The notes beneath the pieces are model-generated. The model saw only the letters and a program-made list of their open reading frames with translations, was not told the origin of the DNA and did no database searches. Both the position numbers and the translations under genes were made by a program. Shown here in pieces: positions 1 to 6,885 of a stretch of DNA of 37,720 bases (within the stretch, counting starts at the first letter, position 1; every line of letters starts with the position of its first letter). Source of the DNA: JAWVEV01 sp033856535 (GTDB taxonomy: Bacteria; Actinomycetota; Thermoleophilia; Miltoncostaeales; Miltoncostaeaceae); contig JAWVEV010000074.1 of assembly GCA_033856535.1 (NCBI GenBank), positions 1 to 37,720 of the forward strand, written 5' to 3'.

Positions 1-1203
1 CGTCCCGTGCGAGCCCTCGCCGCGGAGGCCTTTGTGGTCTGTGAGCGGCCCTAGCTCTGCCTCCTCGGCGTTTCCAGCCTCCACCGAATACGCCCCGACG
101 TTGGCGGCTCGCAGACCGGCGCCCGACAATGAGAGCGTTGTGTTAGGCGGAAGACTCAACACTTTTACATTGCTGGGTACAGTGACGACGAGACCACCGG
201 CCGGCGTGCGCTCCGCCTTGATCGGACCCCGCGGCCACTCAAGTTCGACTCTGACTTCGCCGGCAGCGGGTGGAACCTGCTGAGGATCTGTGACGGACAA
301 CTCGCCAAGAACAACTTGAATAGTCGAGACCAGTCCCCGCGGTTCGGCAAATGCATCCGCGAGGAGAATGCGTTCCGTCTCTGCGTCCGGGGACGCTGCC
401 GCAATGAGTGCACGGCGGACCAGGCCCATGGCCCTGTCGAGAACGCCCACGATACGTGTCCGCACATCGTCCGCGGCCATGTACCCGTGCTCGAAGCCGT
501 TACTCGCCTCCTCCATCGCCTCCCGCGCAGCGTCATCGCCACCGAAGACGCGCTCGTGCAGCACACGGAGGCGATACACCTCGCTGGTTTGCGCGCGGCG
601 CAGCTTCGCCAAGCGCTTAGGCGTCACTTGAGCGTCCGCCGCCTCCGTTTCGAGAATGCACCGACTCAACGTTTCCGCGGCGATGTAAAGGAACTCCCCG
701 GCGAGCAAGCGCCCCTCTGGTGTCCAGTGGCTCAAAGCTCGGCGGTACGCCTCAATTGCGCGGTGAAGTAAAGCGTACTGCGGGTGCGAGCCAACGGCAG
801 CCATGAAGCGTTCCATGGGCTCCGGTTCGAAGCGTCGTTCACCCGGTGGGAACCAGTCGGCCGCTGCCGGCGTCTGGTACCAGATGAAAGGCTGAGGTGT
901 TGAAAGGTCGAGTCCGTACGCGGCCAGTGCGAGTGGATCCGCAATCGCTGCGTTCGACGCGAGAGCCAAAACCGATAGGGAGTTACCGAGCATCGCCGCC
1001 AGGCGGTGTTGCGCATCGTCGAGCGACTCAGCGCTCCCACGGATCTCGCCATGGAGTGTCACAGGATACGCGCGACCAGCTTCACCGCCGGTGTATTCGC
1101 TCTGTAAGATTGCGGTCGCGCCGGGCCAGGTGACGCGCAGGTGGTTGTCATAGTCCATGTGGGCGGCGGCGTACGCGCGCATACGGAAGGCAAAGGCCGA
1201 CAT
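1..1203 (-). CDS. Unrecognised protein, C-terminus cut by window edge
   Basis: An ATG at 1203 opens a frame that runs 401 codons without a stop to base 1, so the protein continues outside the window. I do not recognise the family. Residues about 60-90 and 145-270 are predicted helical; the stretch around HRAIEAYRRALSHW and LLAGEFLYIAAETL looks like a helical bundle, faintly reminiscent of HEPN-type domains, though no RxxxxH motif stands out. From about residue 320 the sequence becomes beta-rich (GEVRVELEW, GGLVVTVPSNVKVLSL). No signal peptide or membrane segment is seen. Codon use is unlike the neighbours: TTA, AGT, ATT, CTT, GTA and ACA codons are frequent here and rare in the housekeeping genes to the right. 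Together with its position at the 3' side of tRNA-Thr, this suggests horizontal acquisition. The ribosome site is weak (AGG about 12 nt upstream); a Met at codon 8 is an alternative start. Confidence 0.75.
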   Translation of the reverse strand, partial: MSAFAFRMRAYAAAHMDYDNHLRVTWPGATAILQSEYTGGEAGRAYPVTLHGEIRGSAESLDDAQHRLAAMLGNSLSVLALASNAAIADPLALAAYGLDLSTPQPFIWYQTPAAADWFPPGERRFEPEPMERFMAAVGSHPQYALLHRAIEAYRRALSHWTPEGRLLAGEFLYIAAETLSRCILETEAADAQVTPKRLAKLRRAQTSEVYRLRVLHERVFGGDDAAREAMEEASNGFEHGYMAADDVRTRIVGVLDRAMGLVRRALIAAASPDAETERILLADAFAEPRGLVSTIQVVLGELSVTDPQQVPPAAGEVRVELEWPRGPIKAERTPAGGLVVTVPSNVKVLSLPPNTTLSLSGAGLRAANVGAYSVEAGNAEEAELGPLTDHKGLRGEGSHGT

Positions 1204-1474
1204 GCTTGGGAGCCTACTGGGCAGCGGGGCCAGGTCCGATTCACAAGGTCATAAGAGCCGACGATGAAGAGGCGGGCGGCTTGGCGGACGAGACGCGGGG
1301 CAGCGGCGACTGGCGAGCTCGACGCCGTCGGTGGGTTGGCGGACGGCGCCGCCGCCGAGGGCCAGGGCCGGTGCCAGGCGAGTGTTGCCACTTTGGTTGC
1401 CACCCTTATCCTCCCGACAGGTGGCTACGGCGAACCGAGGCGGCAAAGTGGCGCCTTTGCAGGCCTTCTGATAG

Positions 1475-1547
1475 AGCCGACGCGGGGACTCGAACCCCGG
1501 ACCCCTTCATTACGAGTGAAGTGCTCTACCAGCTGAGCTACGTCGGC
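1475..1547 (-). tRNA. tRNA-Thr (anticodon CGT)
   Basis: The minus strand folds as a 73-nt cloverleaf. The 7-bp acceptor stem is GCCGACG with CGTCGGC. The D arm is GCTC...GAGC, and the anticodon stem CTTCA/TGAAG encloses loop CTCGTAA with anticodon CGT. The T arm contains GGTTCGAGTCC. The discriminator is U and CCA is not encoded. It lies just downstream of holB on the same strand, an order common in actinobacteria. tRNA 3' ends are frequent integration sites, and a compositionally odd gene lies on that side. Confidence 0.97.
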
Positions 1548-1598
1548 GCGGGCGCCCTCGGGCGCCGCGGCGGTCAAGGATAGCGCCGGCCGCGCCGG

Positions 1599-2708
1599 CT
1601 ACCAGCCCAGTCGACCCGGGGGCACCAGCCGGCCCGCCTTCCCGGCCCGGGCGGCGGCGATCCTCGTGAGCAGCGCCTCCACGGCGAGATCCACGGTGGG
1701 GTTGAGGATCAGCTCGGACTTGGTGCGCTGGATCTCGTCCAGGGCGCGCTCCAGGAACGCCGGCCCGCCGGCGTCGCCCAGGGCGTCGATCCGATCCCGG
1801 TGCCGAACGGCGCCGGGCGCGCCGACCGCGACCGCCAGCGCGTCCGCCATCAGCCCCGCCGCCGCGTCCAGGACGTGCTCCCAGCCGTCGCTCACCATCC
1901 TCCGCCGCTCGCGCTTCTCCTGATCCTCCGCGCGCTTCAGCGCGGTCCGCTCGCCGCGCTTGCCGGCCAGCGCCTCGGCCTCGGCCCGCAGGGCCTCCAG
2001 CTCCGGCGACGGGGTCCCCGTCGCGGCCGCCTCCATCCGCCCCTGGATCCCGCGCACCTGCTGCGCCGGCGGGGTCCGGCCCGACAGCGCGGCCAGCCCC
2101 AGCTCGGTGCCGATCGTGCGCATCTCGACCTCGAACGGCCCCATCCGCAGCGCCAGCGTCCCCTCGGCCCGCGCGCGCGCCGCCGCCTCGGCGGGCGCCA
2201 TCCCGCGCTCCTCCAGCCGCCGCGCGATCGCCGCCCAGCCCGGCGTCCGGAACGGCACCGGCAGGCAGCGCGACCGGATCGTCGGCAGCAGGTCGGCCGG
2301 CCGGTCGGTGATGAGCATGATGTGCGAGCGGGGCGGCGGCTCCTCGAGCGTCTTGAGGATGCGCGGCGCGCCCTCCTGCTCCCGCAGCCGCTCGGCGCCG
2401 CCGATGATCAGCACCCGCCGGTCGGCCACCGCGGGCCGGGTCGCGATCGCGGCCAGCCCCGGCTCCAGCTCCTCCAGCCGGATCTCGGCCCCGCTGGCGC
2501 GCACCTCGGTCAGATCGAGCGCGACGTCGGTGTGCGGGTGGCGCCCCTCCGGATCCATGATCGCCCAGGCCATCTCGAGCGCCGCGGCGCGCTTGCCCGT
2601 GCCGGGCGGCCCGAAGAAGAGGAGCTGCTGCGGCGGGCTCGGCCTCCCCAGCGCGGCCCGGAGCACCCGCTGCGCCAGCGGCTGGTCCGGGAGGTCGATC
2701 ACAGCCAC
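1599..2708 (-). CDS. holB: DNA polymerase III delta' subunit
   Basis: Clamp-loader subunit of the replicative polymerase; an AAA+ protein of 369 residues acting with DnaX and HolA to load the sliding clamp. The Walker A motif GPPGTGKR is at residues 33-40, the alpha-helical sensor-type stretch LKTLEEPPP follows, and the SRC motif (RSRCLPVPF) that contacts the neighbouring subunit's ATP site is present. The four cysteines that bind zinc in many delta' proteins are missing: the segment after Walker A has none. A long charged helical linker (about residues 225-275) precedes the C-terminal domain. The start is GTG at 2708, overlapping the end of tmk by 10 nt, so the two genes are very likely translationally coupled. 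Confidence 0.93.
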   Translation of the reverse strand: MAVIDLPDQPLAQRVLRAALGRPSPPQQLLFFGPPGTGKRAAALEMAWAIMDPEGRHPHTDVALDLTEVRASGAEIRLEELEPGLAAIATRPAVADRRVLIIGGAERLREQEGAPRILKTLEEPPPRSHIMLITDRPADLLPTIRSRCLPVPFRTPGWAAIARRLEERGMAPAEAAARARAEGTLALRMGPFEVEMRTIGTELGLAALSGRTPPAQQVRGIQGRMEAAATGTPSPELEALRAEAEALAGKRGERTALKRAEDQEKRERRRMVSDGWEHVLDAAAGLMADALAVAVGAPGAVRHRDRIDALGDAGGPAFLERALDEIQRTKSELILNPTVDLAVEALLTRIAAARAGKAGRLVPPGRLGW

Positions 2709-3310
2709 GGCGCCACTCTTGCCATCACGGCCTCGTGCACGTGGGCGACCGAGCCCTCACCGGGCACCAGCACCACGCGCTCGGGGAACCGCGACGCCAA
2801 CGCCCGGTACCCCTCCGCCACGCGCTCCTGGAACCCGAGCCCCTGCGCCTCGATCCGGTCCTCGCCGGCGCAGCGCCGCTCGGCCGCCACGTCCACCGGG
2901 ACGTCCACCACCAGCGCCAGGTCCGGCAGGCAGCCCGCGACGGCCCGCTCGTTGAGGGCCCACACCTCGTCCAGCCCCAGCCCGCCGGCGGCGCCCTGGT
3001 AGGCCAGCGACGAGTCCACGAACCGGTCCGTCACCACCCACTCGCCGCGCGCCAGCGCCGGCCGCACGACCTCCTCCACCAGCGCCGCCCGCGCCGCCGC
3101 GAACAGATACGCCTCGGCCACCGGTCCGATCCGCGGCACCGCGCCGTCCAGCAGCAGCCCGCGAAGGCCCTCGCCCAGCGGCGTTCCGCCCGGCTCTCGG
3201 GTCAGCAGGCAGGGCACGCCGCGCGCTCCCAACGCCTCCGCCAGCAGCCGCGCCTGCGTGCTCTTCCCACTCCCGTCGACGCCCTCCAGGGCGATGAACC
3301 GCGCCCTCAC
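2699..3310 (-). CDS. tmk: Thymidylate kinase
   Basis: Phosphorylates dTMP to dTDP in the cytoplasm. From a GTG start at 3310 the protein has 203 residues, the usual size. The P-loop GVDGSGKST lies at residues 10-18, TREPGGTPLGE is the substrate motif, and TDRFVDSSLAYQG is the DR(Y/F)xxSxxAYQ motif. The frame is open 27 codons further upstream, but that segment belongs to the preceding small gene. The GTG start shares its GTGA with that gene's stop, and the 3' end overlaps holB by 10 nt, giving a three-gene coupled operon. Confidence 0.95.
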   Translation of the reverse strand: MRARFIALEGVDGSGKSTQARLLAEALGARGVPCLLTREPGGTPLGEGLRGLLLDGAVPRIGPVAEAYLFAAARAALVEEVVRPALARGEWVVTDRFVDSSLAYQGAAGGLGLDEVWALNERAVAGCLPDLALVVDVPVDVAAERRCAGEDRIEAQGLGFQERVAEGYRALASRFPERVVLVPGEGSVAHVHEAVMARVAPWL

Positions 3311-3486
3311 CAGGGGTCGAGCCCGGCGATCGCCGCGACCACCCCGAGCGCCATCAGCACGCAGATCGCGATGCCCAGCCAGCGCACCCACGGCGGGGGC
3401 GTGCGCCGGGCGACGGTCCGCTCGGCCTCGGCGGCCAGCCGTGCGTAGGTCTCGGGCCGCCGGGCCCCCCGCTCGGAGCCGGTCAA
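3307..3486 (-). CDS. Small single-pass membrane protein
   Basis: A 59-codon frame begins with TTG at 3486, preceded by a good ribosome site (AAAGGA, about 6 nt upstream), and ends in a TGA that overlaps the tmk GTG start as GTGA. The product has a basic, charged N-terminal half (about residues 1-30, rich in Arg and Glu), then WVRWLGIAICVLMALGVV and a short hydrophobic continuation forming one membrane helix, and ends LDPW. No family recognised. The tight coupling to tmk-holB and the ribosome site support a real gene; its role is unknown. Confidence 0.6.
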   Translation of the reverse strand: MTGSERGARRPETYARLAAEAERTVARRTPPPWVRWLGIAICVLMALGVVAAIAGLDPW

Positions 3487-3620
3487 CCTGTTCCTTTGGC
3501 GAGGTTGCCCGGGAGTGTGGGTTCGGCCATCCTCACCTTCGCGTGATGACCTTTTTCATGCGCGGCATGGACCGCTCCGCTCGATCCCGGACAGCCGGGC
3601 AAGGCTAGCAAGGAGGCCTG

Positions 3621-4577
3621 ATGTCGACCGTTCTCGTGACGGGGGGAGCCGGCTTCATCGGCTCCAACCTGGCCGACCACCTCGTCGCCGAGCGCCGGCG
3701 CGTCCACGTCGTGGACAACCTGTTGACCGGACGCGCCATCCAGGTCCCCGCCGAGGCCGACCTGCACGAGCTCGACATCCGCCGCGCGGCCGACCTCTCG
3801 ACGCTGGTCCGGTCGATCCGCCCGCGGACGATCTTCCACCTCGCCGCCCAGGCCGACGTCCGCCGGGCGCTCGAGGACCCGGCATACGACGCCGAGGTCA
3901 ACGTGCTCGGCACGATCGCCGTGCTCGAGGCCGCCCGCGCGGTGGGCGCTCGCGTCGTGTTCGCCTCCACCGGCGGCGCCGGCTACGGCGAGTACCCCGG
4001 CCTGGTGGTGCCGACCCCCGAGACCGCCGACACCCGCCCGCTCTCGCACTACGGCATGAGCAAGATGGCCGGCGAGGGCTACTGCCGCCTGTACGGCCGG
4101 CTCTACGGCGTCGAGAGCGTGATCCTCCGCCTCGGCAACGTCTACGGCCCGCGCCAGGACCCGCACGGCGAGGCCGGCGTCGTCGCGATCTTCTGCGGGC
4201 GCATGCTGGACGGCGAGCAGTGCACGGTCTTCGGCGACGGCCTCCAGACGCGCGACTACGTCTATGTGGGTGACGTGGTGAACGCGTTCCTCGCGGCCGA
4301 GCGCGGCCCGGCGGGGGAGACGGTCAACGTCGGCTGCGGCCGCGAGGTGACCGTGCTCGACCTGCTCGAGGGCCTCGGCAACGAGATCCCGCCGGTCTTC
4401 GCGCCGGCCCGCGCCGGCGAGCTGCAGCGCAGCGCGCTCGACCCGGGCAAGGCCGAGCGGCTGTACGGGTGGAAGGCCGAGATGCCGCTGGCGCGCGGTC
4501 TGGCCGTCACCTACGCGTCGGTCGCCGCCCGCCGCGCGCAGCCGGCCGCACGACCGCCCGGGGCGCTGGTTTCCTGA
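3621..4577 (+). CDS. NAD-dependent epimerase/dehydratase (extended SDR, GalE-like)
   Basis: Sugar-nucleotide epimerase or dehydratase of 318 residues. The Rossmann motif TGGAGFIGSN is at residues 7-16, and VDNLLTG follows the second strand as in UDP-glucose 4-epimerases. The catalytic set is visible as STGG (Ser about 116), then YGMSK (YxxxK). RLGNVYGPRQDP and the DYVYVGDVV motif are typical of GalE/RmlB-type enzymes. A strong AAGGAGG lies 5 nt before the ATG. The substrate cannot be read from sequence; UDP-glucose/galactose is the commonest for this subgroup. The gene converges on a CpsB-like phosphatase and their coding ends overlap by 71 bp. Both fit surface polysaccharide metabolism. Confidence 0.88.
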   Translation: MSTVLVTGGAGFIGSNLADHLVAERRRVHVVDNLLTGRAIQVPAEADLHELDIRRAADLSTLVRSIRPRTIFHLAAQADVRRALEDPAYDAEVNVLGTIAVLEAARAVGARVVFASTGGAGYGEYPGLVVPTPETADTRPLSHYGMSKMAGEGYCRLYGRLYGVESVILRLGNVYGPRQDPHGEAGVVAIFCGRMLDGEQCTVFGDGLQTRDYVYVGDVVNAFLAAERGPAGETVNVGCGREVTVLDLLEGLGNEIPPVFAPARAGELQRSALDPGKAERLYGWKAEMPLARGLAVTYASVAARRAQPAARPPGALVS

Positions 4578-5319
4578 CCGGAGCCAGTCGGGGCGGCCGC
4601 ACCGGCCGCCCCTCGATCACCAGGCTCGGCCCCTCCTCGACCATCCAGGCGAGCGCGCCCGGGTCGACGCGCAGCTCGCGCTCCGCGGCCGCCAGGCCGG
4701 CGGTCAGCCGCGGCGGCCGGTCGTCGGCCGAGTGCGCGTCGCTGGCGATCAGGTGCGCCAGCCCGCCGCGCAGCAGCGTCACCGCCGTCGTTGCAGCGCG
4801 CGGCCCGTGCTCGCCCAGCAGGCTCTCGGCGTTGAGCTGCAGCAGCGCGCCGCGCCCCACCAGCTCGTGCAGCCGATCCGGCGCGCGCTGCACGAACTCG
4901 GCGCGCTCGGGGTGGGCGAAGACCACGTTGAAGCCGCGGATCTCAAGGTCGCCCAGGCGGTCGGCCAGCCCCAGCGGCCAGCCGCCGCCGCGCAGCTCGA
5001 TCAGCAGCCACCTGCCCGAGCCGCCCAGGCTGGCCGCGGCCAGGTCCTCGTCGCTCATCCCCGCGAGCCACCCGAGGGTGATCTCGCCGCCGGTCCGGAG
5101 CTCCAGCGGGATCTCCTCCTCGACCAGGCGCGCGCGCAGCGCGTCAACGGCCTCGCGCATCCGCGCCGGGGCCGTCGGCCAGGCCTCGGCCATGTGCGGC
5201 GTGCAGACCGAGGTGGTGATCCCGTCCGCGACGGCGGCGCGGGCCAGCGCGACGGCGTCGGCCAGCGTCGCGGGGCCGTCGTCCAGACCGGGCAGGAGGT
5301 GGCTGTGGAGGTCGATCAC
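4507..5319 (-). CDS. CpsB/YwqE-type PHP-domain tyrosine-protein phosphatase
   Basis: Metal-dependent PHP-fold hydrolase; the family dephosphorylates bacterial tyrosine kinases controlling capsule or exopolysaccharide synthesis. From the GTG at 5319 the protein is 270 residues and starts MIDLHSHLLPGLDDGP, the family's N-terminal signature with metal ligands H5 and H7. Further metal motifs are CTPHMAEAWP, FAHPERAEF and ASDAHS. About 40 C-terminal residues are Arg/Pro-rich and coincide with the antisense overlap of the epimerase gene. A longer frame upstream runs into the tRNA-Ala promoter and lacks homology. No partner tyrosine kinase is in the window, so the substrate is inferred. Confidence 0.87.
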   Translation of the reverse strand: MIDLHSHLLPGLDDGPATLADAVALARAAVADGITTSVCTPHMAEAWPTAPARMREAVDALRARLVEEEIPLELRTGGEITLGWLAGMSDEDLAAASLGGSGRWLLIELRGGGWPLGLADRLGDLEIRGFNVVFAHPERAEFVQRAPDRLHELVGRGALLQLNAESLLGEHGPRAATTAVTLLRGGLAHLIASDAHSADDRPPRLTAGLAAAERELRVDPGALAWMVEEGPSLVIEGRPVRPPRLAPVRKPAPRAVVRPAARGGRRPTRR

Positions 5320-5357
5320 GGCCGCCCAGGGTAGCGTGCGCGCGGGCCTCCGCGAGC

Positions 5358-5386
5358 CTGGACCGCCGCGCGGAGCGCGGTACACT
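5358..5386 (+). promoter_or_regulatory. Probable promoter of tRNA-Ala
   Basis: CTGGAC (5358-5363) and TACACT (5381-5386) are separated by 17 nt and end 9 nt before the tRNA. This resembles a sigma-70 type -35/-10 pair. A similar TACGAT stands 9 nt before tRNA-Ser(GCT) at 21259-21264, and another at 25241-25246 lies 18 nt before tRNA-Arg. Confidence 0.45.
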
Positions 5387-5395
5387 GGCCCCCCC

Positions 5396-5468
5396 GGGGC
5401 ATTAGCTCAGTTGGGAGAGCGCCTGGATCGCACCCAGGAGGTCAGCGGTTCGAATCCGCTATGCTCCA
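5396..5468 (+). tRNA. tRNA-Ala (anticodon CGC)
   Basis: A 73-nt cloverleaf with acceptor stem GGGGCAT/ATGCTCC, including the G3:U70 wobble pair that identifies alanine tRNA. The anticodon stem CCTGG/CCAGG holds loop ATCGCAC with anticodon CGC. The T loop is GGTTCGAATCC and the discriminator is A. No encoded CCA. A strong intrinsic terminator follows 10 nt later. Confidence 0.97.
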
Positions 5469-5478
5469 CTCGGGAAAT

Positions 5479-5502
5479 CCCCCGCAAACGCGGGGGTTTT
5501 TT
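5479..5502 (+). terminator. Intrinsic terminator of tRNA-Ala
   Basis: A 7-bp stem CCCCCGC/GCGGGGG (5479-5485 with 5490-5496) has loop AAAC and is followed by six T residues. It is one of the few terminators here with a full U tract. Confidence 0.93.
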
Positions 5503-5585
5503 GTTTCTGAGGGCCGCTTGGAGTGACGATGTCCGCGTCCCGGGCGCACGGACGGTAGGTTCGTCATTCCCGAGGGGGCCTTCAC

Positions 5586-6290
5586 GTGAAGCACCGCGCC
5601 ACGCTCGTCGCCGTCGCCGTGATCCTGGTCGCCGGCATGGTGATCGGAGCGCTCGAGGGCGCCGGCGTCCTCTGGAAGGACGGCGACGACGCGCCGCCGC
5701 CGGCGCCCGGCCCCGCCTGGGTCACGGAGATCCCGGCCGAGTTCCCCTTGGCGCAGGATCTGCCGGCCCCAGGTGGCGACAACGAGCCGCGCCAGACCTC
5801 CGACGCGCGCGACACGCCCTGGACCCTCGACCTCTGCGGCGCCAGGGCCTCGGCGACGGACGCGACCCGCGTCGCCTTCCGCAGCGTCGTCCAGCCGATC
5901 CCCGCCGCGGGCCACACCCGCCAGCTCGGGCTCTACGCCGACGCCGGCGCCGCCCACGCGGTGCTCGAGGACTTCCGCGGTCGCCTGGCCGACTGTCCGA
6001 CGGTGACGATCCCCGACGGCGGGCCGGTCGGGGACGCGACGGTCCGGTGGGAGACGCGGCCCTTCGGCGCCGGCGAGGAGGCGCTGATCGCGATCGCGGT
6101 CTCCCAGGACGCGGTCTTCGCGAGCCACTACGCCGTCGTGCGCGTCGGCAACGCCGTCTACGCGCAGACCTACGACGGCGAGTTCGGCGGGGCGCCGGGG
6201 GGCGCCGAGGCCGTCGACCGGCGGGCGCGCCCGACCGCGCGCCGGGTGGCGGCGCGGATGTGCCTCTTCGCCGCGTCCCCCTGCGGCTGA
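5586..6290 (+). CDS. Exported or membrane-anchored protein of unknown function
   Basis: 234 residues from a GTG start, with GAGGGGG about 8 nt upstream. Residues 5-27 form a hydrophobic N-terminal signal or anchor with no lipobox, followed by a Pro-rich linker (DDAPPPAPGPA). The rest is a compact soluble domain with four cysteines (LDLCGAR, LADCPTV and two in the C-terminal MCLFAASPCG), which could form two disulfides outside the cell. The pattern of CG.....d....R....R.y.......A...f...l..CP is loosely like extracellular sensor domains of actinobacterial PknH/LppH-type proteins, but this is only a resemblance. It stands alone downstream of the tRNA-Ala terminator. Confidence 0.72.
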   Translation: MKHRATLVAVAVILVAGMVIGALEGAGVLWKDGDDAPPPAPGPAWVTEIPAEFPLAQDLPAPGGDNEPRQTSDARDTPWTLDLCGARASATDATRVAFRSVVQPIPAAGHTRQLGLYADAGAAHAVLEDFRGRLADCPTVTIPDGGPVGDATVRWETRPFGAGEEALIAIAVSQDAVFASHYAVVRVGNAVYAQTYDGEFGGAPGGAEAVDRRARPTARRVAARMCLFAASPCG

Positions 6291-6300
6291 GGCCCTCGGT

Positions 6301-6801
6301 CTAGGAGCCGGCGGGGGCGGGCGTCGGCGGCCGCGGGATCGGCCCCGCCGGCCGTGACGATCCCGGGCCGGCGTGCCACTCGACGTCGTCGGCGCCAATC
6401 GTCGCGCCGCACGTCTCGCACCGGCCCGTCGCCTCGAGCGCGCCCCCGCAGCCGGCGTGGCGCGCCACCACCGGCGGCCCGTTCGGCGACAGGTGCGCGT
6501 CGCCCCAGCGCGCCAGGCTGAGCACCACCGGCAGCAGCTCCTTGCCGGCCTCGGTGAGCAGGTACTCGTGGCGCACCGGCCGCTCCTGGTAGGGGCGGCG
6601 CTCCAGCACGCCGGCGTCGATGAGCGTCTTCAGGCGCTTGCTCAGGACGTTCGGCGCGATCTTCAGCCGCTCGAGGAAGTGCTCGAAGCGGGTCACGCCC
6701 AGCAGGGCGTCGCGAACGATCAGCAGCGTCCAGCGCTCGCCCACGAGCTCGAGGCTCCGGGCGACCGAGCAGTTCTGTCCCGCGTAGTCACGGCCGAGCA
6801 T
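6301..6801 (-). CDS. HxlR-family transcriptional regulator
   Basis: A 166-residue winged-helix DNA-binding protein. The N-terminus CSVARSLELVGERWTLLI is the HxlR signature, with the Cys near residue 13 that senses redox or electrophiles in some relatives. Residues about 15-100 contain the wHTH (RFEHFLERLKIAPNVLSKRL, then LTEAGKEL). The C-terminal part has a small zinc-ribbon-like pattern (AGCGG...RCETCGA). I chose the ATG at 6801; the frame is open 21 codons further, but that part runs through the operator region. It is divergent from an MFS efflux gene, with two matching palindromic sites between them, so it is probably an autoregulated repressor of the pump. Confidence 0.9.
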   Translation of the reverse strand: MLGRDYAGQNCSVARSLELVGERWTLLIVRDALLGVTRFEHFLERLKIAPNVLSKRLKTLIDAGVLERRPYQERPVRHEYLLTEAGKELLPVVLSLARWGDAHLSPNGPPVVARHAGCGGALEATGRCETCGATIGADDVEWHAGPGSSRPAGPIPRPPTPAPAGS

Positions 6802-6818
6802 GGGCACATTCTGGCACA

Positions 6819-6870
6819 GGTCGCTTGCATGACGAAAGCCTGAGGGATAACTTGCATCACGCAAGCGACC
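6819..6870. promoter_or_regulatory. Double operator between HxlR and MFS genes
   Basis: Two related sites, CTTGCATGACGAAAG (6824-6838) and CTTGCATCACGCAAG (6851-6865), match at 13 of 15 positions and start 27 bp apart. The second is a perfect CTTGC-N5-GCAAG palindrome and the first is near-perfect. The outer halves also form a 10-bp inverted repeat, GGTCGCTTGC (6819-6828) with GCAAGCGACC (6861-6870). Placement between the divergent starts (6801 and 6886) makes them likely HxlR binding sites. Confidence 0.7.
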
Positions 6871-6885
6871 TGGAGGACGCCGGCC

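Noticed and set aside
1059..1446. Short minus-strand frames between the foreign gene and tRNA-Thr, possibly an integrase remnant
   Set aside because: No Arg/His/Tyr recombinase motifs; composition is Ala/Pro/Arg low complexity, and one frame overlaps the start of the left-edge gene.
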